This document shows, piece after piece, positions 1 to 8,639 of a stretch of 16,714 bases of DNA (position 1 is its first letter; every line of letters begins with the position of its first letter). Origin of the DNA: Trichomonas tenax. Lineage: Eukaryota > Parabasalia > Trichomonadida > Trichomonadidae. The notes under the pieces are model-generated. The model did no database searches and was not told the DNA's origin. It worked only from the letters and a program-made list of their open reading frames with translations. A program made the translations under genes and the position numbers. The stretch is from NCBI GenBank assembly GCA_023091735.1, contig JALKBU010001101.1, positions 1 to 16,714 on the forward strand. The letters run 5' to 3'.

Positions 1-2
1 CA

Positions 3-83
3 TCTCTGCTAGATCACCAGGTCATCCTTCACTATGAGGCCACAACTACTCATAATGAAGTCTTCTTTGGCTTCCAACATTGA
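3..83 (+). CDS. possible 3' end of an unidentified gene
   Basis: A frame open from the window edge encodes 26 residues, beginning SLLDHQVILHYEATTTHNEV and ending GFQH before a TGA at 81-83. The stretch is less AT-rich than what follows and has plausible codon use. The other two plus-strand frames stop within the first 35 bases. The piece is too short for any family call, and a frame this long can occur by chance. A minus-strand alternative of 23 codons exists over the same bases and is no better supported. Confidence 0.25.
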   Translation, partial: SLLDHQVILHYEATTTHNEVFFGFQH

Positions 84-626
84 GTTCAATCCATTTCAAC
101 CTATTGACACTTTTCCATTTTTCCCACTCAAACACGTCACTTTCCTTTATTTTGACATCCTGACTTTACATGTCTAAAATAAGTTACATGTCAGAAAAGC
201 ACGTTGTTCTATTTTGTCCCAGTCCCGTTTCAAACGAAATTAATTAATTTTGGTTAAAAAGCCAAATTTATTTCAACTATCTGTAAGCTGCAGTTACTTA
301 TTCTGATTTTTAATCATCATTTATCATATTTGATTAAATTTGACAAAGACATTAATTTTTTTGCCATATCTTTATTGGAATTTTTACGGCGAATTTCGAT
401 ATATCTCAGGGAACATTAATAACTTTCAATGTAAGCATCCATCCATGACTGTATAGATTGAAGCAGAATCACTGTTTGATTATGTTGAATAAATTTTCTT
501 TTCAAATCTAATATTAAAATGGATACTGATAACAAATACAGTTACCACGTACTCGAAAATCAAAAGACATTAGAACCAAATACCATTTTATTGACTGCAG
601 TTTTGAAATTCAAAATGTATCTCGAG
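84..626. other. AT-rich non-coding stretch
   Basis: No reading frame of note on either strand. Two variants of the window's recurrent ACATGTC motif lie at 165-179 and 183-197. A 15-nt palindrome, TTTTGAAATTCAAAA, lies close to the right end. Otherwise nothing recognisable is seen. Confidence 0.5.
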
Positions 627-724
627 AAGGTCTATCAGTACGTAAGCCCTAAACAACTATCTGATGGTTCGCGTCTTTTCCACTAGTTTTTCACTGCTTA
701 TAAGGTATATCAGTACGTAAGCCC
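627..724. repeat. 23-bp direct repeat, two copies 75 bp apart
   Basis: Copies at 627-649 and 702-724 share 22 of 23 bases; the core is TATCAGTACGTAAGCCC. The second copy lies in the loop of the first hairpin of the cluster (680-748). The pair may be a local duplication or the trace of a short element. Confidence 0.75.
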
Positions 725-748
725 CTCTATCCAGTGAAAATCTAGTGG
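680..748. repeat. inverted repeat, hairpin 1 of cluster
   Basis: The left arm CCACTAGTTTTTCACTG (680-696) pairs with CAGTGAAAATCTAGTGG (732-748) at 16 of 17 positions, with a 35-nt loop that contains the second copy of the 23-bp direct repeat. Total length is 69 nt. It is the first of five good hairpins between 680 and 1443. Confidence 0.75.
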
Positions 749-806
749 TCTATTCAATGTTTTCCTAGTTCTTCGATTTTTTGCAATTTCATTGCATTCA
801 ATGCAT

Positions 807-869
807 CCACAGTTGATAAACTACAAATCCAAAGTAATTGTTCGCGCATCATTGTTTGTTGACTGTTGG
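807..869. repeat. weak degenerate inverted repeat within the cluster
   Basis: Bases 807-821 (CCACAGTTGATAAAC) and 854-869 (GTTTGTTGACTGTTGG) can pair at about 12 positions if one gap is allowed. It sits between hairpins 1 and 2 and would have a similar overall length (63 nt). The match is poor enough to be chance; it is listed because of its neighbours. Confidence 0.25.
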
Positions 870-922
870 TGCTTTCGAGATTCACATAAATCTAACACAT
901 TCGGCCATCTTTTACAAATCTA

Positions 923-993
923 CATTTACTACGACTATCTGAGGTTTCTAGGATATAAAGTGATGTGGGAACCTCAGATAGTCGTAGGAAATG
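923..993. repeat. inverted repeat, hairpin 2 of cluster
   Basis: Left arm 923-948 and right arm 968-993 pair at 24 of 26 positions around a 19-nt loop. The core is CTACGACTATCTGAGGTT. The total of 71 nt with nearly perfect arms resembles a small-RNA precursor in shape. No protein frame of note covers it. Confidence 0.85.
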
Positions 994-1033
994 CTATGTA
1001 TCAAATACTTCATTTTATCCATTTACATTACTC

Positions 1034-1103
1034 GCTTTAGTTGTCTCATGACAAACAGATAGGCTATGCACATTGGTTCGTCATGCTATGAGATAACTAA
1101 AGC
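1034..1103. repeat. inverted repeat, hairpin 3 of cluster
   Basis: GCTTTAGTTGTCTCAT (1034-1049) pairs with ATGAGATAACTAAAGC (1088-1103) at 15 of 16 positions. Pairing resumes after a small bulge, where CATGACAAAC (1047-1056) can face GTTCGTCATG (1076-1085) in a shifted register. The overall hairpin is 70 nt, almost the same size as hairpins 1 and 2. Confidence 0.75.
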
Positions 1104-1130
1104 AATCTGCAATTTATAATTATTCGTTTT

Positions 1131-1230
1131 TAAATTCCATCAAAAATGATCAATTTCTAGCACGAATTCTCCAGAACAGCTAATTTCCGGAGAATTCGTG
1201 CTAGAAATTAATCATTTTTGATGGTATTTA
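1131..1230. repeat. long near-perfect inverted repeat, hairpin 4 of cluster
   Basis: Arms of 42 nt at 1131-1172 and 1189-1230 match at 40 of 42 positions; the inner 36 pairs carry a single mismatch. The loop is 16 nt (1173-1188). The arms include GAATTCGTGCTAGAAATT and its complement. Symmetry breaks sharply at both outer ends. This is by far the strongest secondary structure in the window and cannot be a chance feature of AT-rich DNA. Confidence 0.95.
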
Positions 1231-1357
1231 TATTTTTGGATAAATTATCGACTTCAGGCACTAATAAACACGAAAATTACATCAACAGTATACAAGTATT
1301 CGATGCTTACCATATCAAAGGAAATATAGTGTTGATGTATACTTCAAGATCGAACAC

Positions 1358-1443
1358 CATTGAAAATGACGCGCTTATTGGCAATTTTCTGGAATATATT
1401 GATGTTCTAGATGATATGGCCAAGAAGTGCGTCATTTTCAATG
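1358..1443. repeat. inverted repeat, hairpin 5 of cluster
   Basis: The arm 1358-1382 (begins CATTGAAAATGACGCGCTTA) pairs with 1419-1443 (ends GCGTCATTTTCAATG) at 23 of 25 positions, with a 36-nt loop. Total length is 86 nt. A 77-codon open frame (1218-1451) runs through hairpins 4 and 5, but its ATG lies inside the arm of hairpin 4 and it resembles no protein family I know. Confidence 0.85.
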
Positions 1444-3605
1444 ATATTTGATACTTTGGATTATAATCTATGCTTTCTAAGCTACTTTGCAGCATTTTAT
1501 TGATTAGAATATGAATAAATAATCAACAGAGATACTGCAAGCTTTAAATTCTCTGAAAAATGACCGAATCACGTGATTTCGCCTTATTTTGACAGAAACA
1601 TCTATGTTTCAATCCATTTTATCCTTTTACATACATAGAAGAATAATATGGAATGGAAGACAATTGTTTATAGTCTTTTTAAATAAGTTTGATAATATTG
1701 AATAGAATTTATACATTTTTGGTAGTAAAAAGACAATATACAGTGTGCATGCATGAATAATGCACAATATGACCTATAACATTAATATGGAAATAATCAT
1801 TTTTAAAAACTTAATAAAAATGACTAATTCTTCGTTAATTGAATCAGAAACATCTATTAAAATATGAGCATATACTGAAAACACAATTTTGCATTTTTGA
1901 CATTTTGAAAAATTACTTTACACTGTCAAAAATATTTATCATAAGAAGTTTTGTTATTTACACCGTTTCTGATAGGTTTCTCTGCACAGAAAGAATATAC
2001 ATGAGTAGTAAATAATCTATACCAAATATAATCAAGATTTATTGAGTTTCGCTTGCATCGGGTATTATATATCAATAGAAATACTCAAAATTGCATTGCT
2101 TATTATTTGAATGTTCAGTGGAAACAGTATAACATCTTAAACACACAGAATGTCTATATTTTTTTTGTTTGCTTAAGAACATTTTTTGACGTTGTACAGA
2201 ACCAATAAACAGTATTCTATTCATTTAGCATAAAGTATAATATGGAGAACATGTTTGATGATATATTATGTCATATAATTATTAGTAAAATCCCAATTAA
2301 TCGGCGAAAAAATCAGGATTAACATGCGCATCACCGTAACTTTTCAATCACAAAGAATGCACATTTTACAGTGATAGAAAGAGTATTTTAGCTCAAAATT
2401 TAAAAATAGTCATTGAAATATCATAAGAAATAGTTATGAAGTAAAAAATACACAATATCACACATAAAAATCATTAATCACATTTTGTTTCAACTAATTT
2501 TTGAAAAAAAAAAGATTCATTACAATCACAAAACCTACATAAAATCATATTCTAACACCAGCCACATTATCAAATAAACGAGGATATTGAATTTGAAAAG
2601 AGTTGATTTCAATTTTCATTAATACACTTCTAATAAACAATATATTATAGTATGATACTAATATATGCAATTACTAAACCATAATACCTACTATGCACAC
2701 ACTTGTTATCAAATATTCAGCGCAATTGAAATCTCTTTTTCTCATAAAGTTCAATATTATCACAAAGCACATTACAAATTTCATACTAAATTTATGCATG
2801 ATTGATTTATGAAACTATTCGCATACATTCTTGAATAATGCAAATTTTATATTTATATACATATTAGACTCAATTAATTGCATGCTGTACAACACATATA
2901 AGCATATTATAATGCATGCATGTCAATCAAATAAGAATATATTAAGTTTTACTCATTCATTTATAATTTTCTATAGTTTTATGACTTGTATACACCATAG
3001 ATTGACAGAAATAATTACTCCTGTATGCCAATAGCATTTACAACTGTATTTGTGAATATTGAAAATAATTGATATAAAAAATTATCGATAATTATGCTTT
3101 ATTTATACAGAAGAGATAAAAGCAAGGTAAGGCAAAACTAAGAAATGCATGTAAAATGATTAAAATTGCTTATAGACAAACTTCTGATCTCGTAGCATAT
3201 TAAATATGGGAAATAACTGCAGAAAAGTATATTATTTTTCGATGGCATACACATGCGTGCCGCATAAGATAGAGAACTGAACTTTAGGGCCAAAAAGAGT
3301 GTACGTTTATCAATTTTTGATACTAAATATCGAGTATAATATTGAACAAATGTCTCACCCCGGCTAAACACAAGCCAGTAATGAATAACATTGTACTCAT
3401 ACTGTGTAAATGCATGTTTTCGAAATTTCCAAATATTATTATTCGAACATTGTTTCGTATTTACTTGTGCATTTGGTATTAGATAATGCATGCGTTATGG
3501 TTTAGATTGAATTTTCTGCTTAAACTACTTTTTTTCGAAGATATCTTATTCGTGGAATGTGATGTGTGAAACTGTTGCATGCAGTGTATGCAGACTGACT
3601 GCAAA
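1444..3605. other. AT-rich gene-free stretch
   Basis: About 2.2 kb without a convincing gene on either strand. The short open frames at 2831-3034 (plus) and 3138-3491 (minus) have the composition of translated AT-rich spacer and no domain signature. The only ordered element seen is a perfect 10-bp inverted repeat, ATTTTTGACA (1893-1902) and TGTCAAAAAT (1924-1933). Confidence 0.5.
1893..1933. repeat. 10-bp perfect inverted repeat
   Basis: ATTTTTGACA at 1893-1902 and its exact complement at 1924-1933 with a 21-nt spacer. The half-site TGTCAAAA also occurs inside the recurrent AATTACATGTCAAAA motif elsewhere in the window, so this may be a paired protein-binding site or coincidence. Confidence 0.5.
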
Positions 3606-3667
3606 GTTACTGCCCATCATTTTATGTTAGGTGAACTACCGCAGAAAATGATGGTGTAGCAAGTTAC
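3606..3667. repeat. hairpin with 10-bp perfect core
   Basis: CCATCATTTT (3614-3623) is exactly complementary to AAAATGATGG (3645-3654). Outside this core, GTTAC and GC blocks on both sides can pair imperfectly, taking the structure to about 3606-3667 (62 nt). It lies 40 bp before a larger hairpin. Confidence 0.6.
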
Positions 3668-3707
3668 AATGAACTTACGTTTAAAAATAATCGTCGGCAT
3701 CCCCCTA

Positions 3708-3800
3708 TTTTAGACCTTGCCAGAACGGGCTAGAACGATCATTTTCAATTCAATATTGATGTAAAATAACCGTCCGGGCCGGTTCTGACAAGATCTAAAA
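3708..3800. repeat. 93-nt imperfect palindrome
   Basis: Outer arms 3708-3730 (begins TTTTAGACCTTGCCAGAAC) and 3778-3800 (ends GTTCTGACAAGATCTAAAA) match at 20 of 23 positions. Complementarity continues inward at about 12 of the next 17 positions, leaving a small AT-rich centre. The arms are more GC-rich than the surroundings. It could be a MITE-like element or a structured transcript. Confidence 0.75.
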
Positions 3801-4875
3801 ACGCCCGAAAAAATCAATCAAAATAATTTGACCTAAAATAGATTCCAATGACCCAAATAAAATAATAATAAAATAAAAAATGGCAAGCATTCGGCTTGCG
3901 GCTTCTTGCTTTGTCCGGACAATATTTCAGGGGCTAACCCTCGGATTATATAATTTGTTATTAAAATATAACAAAAATCTTACGAAGTTCGAAAAAGCAT
4001 CATACACATATTAGTCTTATATGTATTTACAAGTCTAATTCTATAGAATGTATAAAGCAGAATATTGAAATTTCAGCTATTCTGAATTAGTATCACCTAA
4101 TTCGTACTGCTGCTTGTTTTCATCCTATACATTATCTATGAAATTGCAAAATATAGCAAATTAAGTGCTAATGATTGCAATCATAGGGTTTTTATGCGAA
4201 AACATACCTGAAAGAGACAAATACTGATATTCTACTTGACTATGCAGTAAAAATACAACTATTTAATTGAATCTATTAGTTTCTTTACAAGATATATAAA
4301 TGAATTTAGAACAAAGTTAATATTGGACTATTTAAATAATTGATATCTTATATAGGTACAATTATAATGAAGTTCATTAGACATAGAGAGTTCTACAATG
4401 ATCGTCCTGTTCTGAATGTAATTCTTTATTGTTTCGAATAAACTATACTGCATATCAATATGTAAAGCTGTGCGTGATATGAAAGTAAGCCTTGAATAAC
4501 AATTTTTTATTTTGAGTAAATTGATGCATAACAAAATACGTATGATTTCGTGCGCTTGAGCAGGATAGCATGTAGTAAATGAAAATGTCGATTAAAATTA
4601 ATATGTTATCGCTAATTTTTTCGTCGAAATTGTAAAATATGATAAAATGCTTTAAAAATGCAAAATCCTGAACTTGGATGCTCACTTCATCTTTTTGTTG
4701 TGGCTTTCCAATCCAAAATTGCATATCTGTGTCAAATACTCAAAGTTCGTCGAAGAAATTCGTTGATTTGCTTGATGTGATAGCACTAACACCAATTTGA
4801 GTATAGATGCCGTTAAATTTCAGTCTCAAACAAAGTGGTTCTGGTACAAATCAGACTAATTGTCAAAATTATTTG
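3801..4875. other. AT-rich gene-free stretch
   Basis: No supported gene. A short stem GCAAGC...GCTTGC lies near 3884-3900 in a small GC-richer patch. The minus-strand frames at 4328-4534 and 4455-4724 overlap each other in different frames and show no family features, so they are treated as chance. Confidence 0.5.
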
Positions 4876-4909
4876 AAAGTTTACAAGTCAGAATCGACTT
4901 GTAAACTTT
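4876..4909. repeat. perfect 14-bp hairpin followed by a T run
   Basis: AAAGTTTACAAGTC (4876-4889) and GACTTGTAAACTTT (4896-4909) are exact complements around a 6-nt loop, followed directly by more T. The shape is that of a bacterial intrinsic terminator, but the host seems eukaryotic and no gene ends nearby. A structured RNA end or a fold-back remnant is as likely. Confidence 0.7.
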
Positions 4910-5354
4910 TTTTGCTTGTCTAAATATTTATGAAATCTTGAAAAAAACATTAATTCTTGAAATGTCAATTTTGAATGCATCCAGAAATTATAATACAAAT
5001 TGAATACTTTACAAAAACTGTTTATATAAAAAGTGTTTATTAGACGAGAAAAGCAAGGATAAGGAGTGATATTTCAATTCTCCATTCGATATACAGTAAG
5101 AGGCTAGAAAATCAGCTGTTTTTATGGTACTTTTTAGGTGATGAAATTATTTCTTTCGTTGAAAAACGAGAAGAGAAACGGGTGAGTTCTTTGCTGCAGG
5201 ACAGAAAGCAGAGGGTGTAATTGTGGAAGGGACGAAGATGGTTAGAACATCATCAAGGACAAACTTTCTCTACCTCGATATTTTATGTATCGTCTTGTAA
5301 AGTATTCAATTTATGCTAATTTTCGGAAAAATTATTGACATTGGCAGGATGGCA
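4910..5354. other. spacer with a GC-richer patch
   Basis: No intact gene. Between about 5160 and 5290 base composition rises and one plus-strand frame stays open for roughly 48 codons (a segment reads GEFFAAGQKAEGVIVEGTK), with a stop upstream and no useful ATG near its beginning. This may be a decayed coding fragment; no family is recognised. Confidence 0.3.
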
Positions 5355-5474
5355 GATTTATGATGTGTATGAGTTGCCAACTACTTTGAGAATGATGAAT
5401 TTTGGTGTGCATGAGTTGCCACACAGTTTGAAAATGATGGGTTTTGATGTGTTTTAGTTGCCATTCTCTCTAAT
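5355..5474. repeat. degenerate tandem repeat, three units of about 42 bp
   Basis: Units at 5355-5397 (43 nt), 5398-5439 (42 nt) and a shorter third from 5440 to about 5474 share the order [A/G]TGTG..., [TA]GAGTTGCC / TAGTTGCC and, in the first two, TTTGA[GA]AATGATG. The units are diverged, so the array is old. No open frame spans all three, so a protein repeat is unlikely. Confidence 0.65.
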
Positions 5475-6350
5475 AAATAATTTATAGTTTACGTGTCAAT
5501 TTGTGAAAAATATGTCCAAATTGTCAAACTTTTTTGACATGTAATTATTTTCAAAATTATTATCAAAAGTTATCGTTCTCTTTTATGAGCCCACATTGAT
5601 TCACAATTATTTTTTTACAATAATCAATAAATCACATTCAAAAGCCATTTTGTCTAATTCAAAGGTTTATAACAAAAATTATTGAAGAGAATGATATTAT
5701 GAAATATTCAAAACACCATACAATTAATAGCAAAGGCTGTTTTCGCGTCATCTGTATTTGAGATATTTGCGCAGTGATGGTGTATCAATTGTGTAGACAA
5801 AAAGTGTGTTATCAACCTCAATTTTGAGTATTTCTTTACTAACTCGGTATGTAAAGCTCGAGTCTGTTTCAATTTGAGCGCAGAGCATATCCTATTTGCT
5901 ATTCCCGTAGGAAATGTGCACACTAACACTTTACTTTGATACAATTTTGGCAATAACATTTTTTGTAAACTGTTTTGTGTGATTGCACATAGTTAGGCTT
6001 TTCACAAGTCGGTGAATAAAGGAAAATTCCTTTCCACTCGCTGAAGTCCATTAGAGAACCTTAAATTGTCGGAAAAATTGAATGCTCCCGATTTTTGTAA
6101 AGCAGTTTACAAATAGCAGAATCAAAAAATGTAAACCCCAGAATATTTTAAAAATCGTTGAATTCTGGTTCATTAAGCAAGCCATTGAATTATAAAGATA
6201 AATCACTCATTAAAATCTGCAGTTTTATAAAGTTTAATTGTTATCGTCCTTTTCGCTCCGCTTGCGCTCAAGGAAGCTTAATGAAAAAAAAGGGGGGTGG
6301 TAACTTCGAACTTTCACATCAAATGAGCATGAAACTTAGAGAGTAGGTAG
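5475..6350. other. AT-rich gene-free stretch
   Basis: No supported gene. It contains TTTTGACATGTAATT (5532-5546), the exact complement of a motif found again at 6556, and a small palindrome AAAGGAAAATTCCTTT near 6020. Short frames at 5708-5959 (minus) and 6158-6346 (plus) show no domain features. Confidence 0.45.
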
Positions 6351-6420
6351 TATAGGCCTACAGGAACAATACATGTAAGGGGTGCAAATCAAAACAATCT
6401 TATAATTTCGAGATATAACA
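6351..6420 (+). repeat. dispersed repeat, copy A (70 bp)
   Basis: This block begins with TATAGGCCTA and ends with AATTTCGAGATATAACA. Its reverse-complement partner lies at 11967-12036 and matches it at about 54 of 70 positions without gaps. Similarity falls off outside the 70 bp on both sides. The family is not recognised. Confidence 0.75.
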
Positions 6421-6478
6421 CGTCGAAAATTTATTTTCAAATTTGATTTTTTGTCTTATGGATTTAAAAAATTCCTAT

Positions 6479-6794
6479 AGATATCAGACCACTCAGTTTT
6501 GGTTGCCCTGGGATACGCTTTTCGGGATTTGATACTTTTCTGGCAACTTTTTACAAATTACATGTCAAAATTAAGTTGCACAATTTTTGTAGAAGTTCAG
6601 GCTATTCGGTAGACCAAGTCTATAAAATCTAGTTAATTATTGTATTTAAAACATGTCTATCTAATTTCATAATTTATGTCACATTTTCCGGGATAGAGAA
6701 TTCTTATCCAGAGCAATAGTTTTTATTTGTAAATTATTCGATTTTTGATAGACTGGAATAGGCTATCCCATCCTAAAAGTTGAGTGATCTGATA
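6479..6794. repeat. fold-back element with inverted ends about 270 bp apart
   Basis: TATCAGACCACTCAG plus TTTT (6482-6500) is matched in inverted orientation by 6772-6794 (CCTAAAAGTTGAGTGATCTGATA). About 19 of 22 positions agree with one gap, and a GGGATA block inside each end continues the match. The roughly 315-bp size and non-coding interior fit a MITE-like or fold-back element. No target-site duplication was identified. Confidence 0.5.
6556..6570 (+). repeat. recurrent motif AATTACATGTCAAAA
   Basis: The 15-mer occurs here exactly, exactly on the opposite strand at 5532-5546, and with a change at 6801-6815 (AATTACATGTCGAAA). Looser versions lie at 165-179 and 183-197. The core ACATGT is palindromic. 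It may be a protein-binding site or part of a dispersed repeat. Confidence 0.5.
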
Positions 6795-6815
6795 CATCAT
6801 AATTACATGTCGAAA

Positions 6816-8359
6816 ATGAGCATTTTACATAAAGATAAATGAAACATGCATAATTAAGGTTCATCTAATATGCTTTATAATGCTCATTTTATTTTTCTAA
6901 TCACATTATTTGTCATTTGGCAAAAATAAAAATCCAAAAAAGAAAATGATTTTAAGGTTCGGGATACGGGATAAGTTTTTGCATCCCCAAAGAAATTATA
7001 TTTTGGGAAAAAGTGGGATCTTTAAATTCCTCTTCATCGATTGAGACGAATTGTCTACGTTCCATTTTACTAATAAAACATAGGCATAGCATTATGATCA
7101 ATATGTGGCAACAATTCAAGTTTGAAAATTTATAATTTGATTCGATTCTTGCATTTTTTAAAACAATTCACACAAGTAAGGATAGAAGTACAATTTGATG
7201 GGATCAATATGAATTTTATTTATCCATTTTTCAAAAAATCTCACTACCTCTAGCCAAATATCATGCATACTATGAAATTTAACTAATTTCGAAAAAATAT
7301 TGTGATAAATTTAGAATACCTCAGACCATGTTGAAATATCTTATATATGAATAAAAAAATATAAATCTATTGATAACAATCGGAGTAAAGTTATTTTCAA
7401 TTTAAAAAAAATGTTAATTTGATTCATGATAGAAAGGCGTGCAGAATTAAAATTATGTAATAACAGGAAGTGTAAATATAGATAAGAGAGCAAAAACTGG
7501 AGTGTTGAAAACTAAATGTCGAAATAGAAATTGTATCTCAAGATTATAAAATTGTTGTTTTCATATGATCCAGATACGTACTACAAGGGAATGTAAACAA
7601 TATGGAGTGTAAGTTTTGTATTCAAGTTTAGTGTGAATTATGGATGCGCGAAATTTCAGTTTCTTTGACCCCTTTTTGAATCAATGTCCTATATTGCTTT
7701 GCTGATTTATTTGTTCATTTGTCTTGTCATTGCAATGGCGAGATCGATAATAACAAAAATAATGAGTTCGGATTGGTTCAGAAGGCTTCCATTCTCATAG
7801 ACAATGTCCTCATGCTTATGCTCATGTGACTCTGAACAAATTTTTATTAGCCATTAGAGAGCTGCATCAATTTTTTGTGATCGAGGCCCCAAAAAAGTGA
7901 GCTCAAAAATGTTATTTGGTTTTTAGTTAAATATTAAATTTGATCAAACTTGCATTATATAATGTAATTCCAAAATGTGACATGTTTTATTCTTTATAAT
8001 TTTTTTTTCTTAAAAAATTGAATGGTTTACTTCAATCTATAAAAAATCCAACGAAGTGAGATCAATTCGTTATGAAAGATCAGTAATTCATATCAACCAG
8101 CTCCATTATTTTTTTTTCCTTAATTTCAAATTCCCAAATTCATATAAATATTGCAATTCCTTACGATCCATTTTAATTCCTCTATTAATTGGCTTGTTTC
8201 TACAATCTATTTATTGGAGTTTTGTTGAATAAAAATTTTATTGTCGATAATTTTGAATTCAATTTTTTGGATTCAAAAATAATCATATTTTATAAAAATA
8301 TCGTTTTTGAATATCATATATTTCAATTTTGCTTGAAGTGAAGTGATAACTTGACAGTG
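6816..8359. other. AT-rich gene-free stretch
   Basis: Upstream spacer of the glycosyltransferase gene. No open frame with family features occurs on either strand, and I saw no long inverted repeats. Long A and T runs dominate. Confidence 0.5.
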
Positions 8360-8596
8360 AAGTGACAAAATTTCCTCTTATCAGAAAAATCTCTATCACT
8401 TTGATATCGCCACAAACGTTTTGAAAATCTACATTTATTTAAAAAATACATATTTTTTTTTCGATTTGCATACCTAGGTAATCAGAATAATTCAAGCATA
8501 TATTATAAATAGTCCTCTTTAAATTGTGTAGACAAAATGTTAAATTTATTGACACAAAAGCAATTTCGACAAAAAGATCAATAAAAGTGACAAAAT
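8360..8596 (+). promoter_or_regulatory. repeated AAGTGACAAAAT motif upstream of the glycosyltransferase gene
   Basis: The 12-mer AAGTGACAAAAT occurs at 8360-8371 and again at 8585-8596, the latter ending 43 bp before the ATG at 8640. Shorter GACAAAA echoes lie between them, and GAAGTGAAGTGA precedes the first. The spacing relative to the gene suggests an upstream control site, but no known trichomonad factor is assigned. Confidence 0.35.
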
Positions 8597-8607
8597 CGTT
8601 TTGAGCT

Positions 8608-8615
8608 TCACTTTA
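8608..8615 (+). promoter_or_regulatory. initiator-like element TCACTTTA
   Basis: Trichomonad protein genes usually lack a TATA box and start at an initiator of the form TCA(+1)Y(T/A). TCACT at 8608-8612 fits that pattern, with A 8610 as the predicted transcript start. This leaves a 30-nt leader before the ATG at 8640, slightly longer than typical for the group. The element is seen; its use is inferred. Confidence 0.55.
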
Positions 8616-8639
8616 GGACGCTTGTTCATATATAAGAAG

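Noticed and set aside
627..724. CRISPR-like direct repeat
   Set aside because: Only two copies, in a eukaryotic setting, with no cas genes.
1218..1451. 77-codon open frame in the hairpin cluster
   Set aside because: Its ATG is in the arm of hairpin 4, it runs through hairpin 5, and it shows no domain or composition typical of genes.
3138..3491. 117-codon minus-strand open frame
   Set aside because: Translated AT-rich spacer with no recognisable domain and no promoter-like element nearby.
4876..4909. Bacterial intrinsic terminator
   Set aside because: The shape fits, but no gene ends near it and the window is not bacterial.
8601..8639. In-frame extension of the glycosyltransferase to a TTG
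   Set aside because: A TTG start is not expected in a eukaryote; the initiator-like TCACTTTA lies inside the extension, and the hydrophobic anchor begins right after the ATG at 8640.
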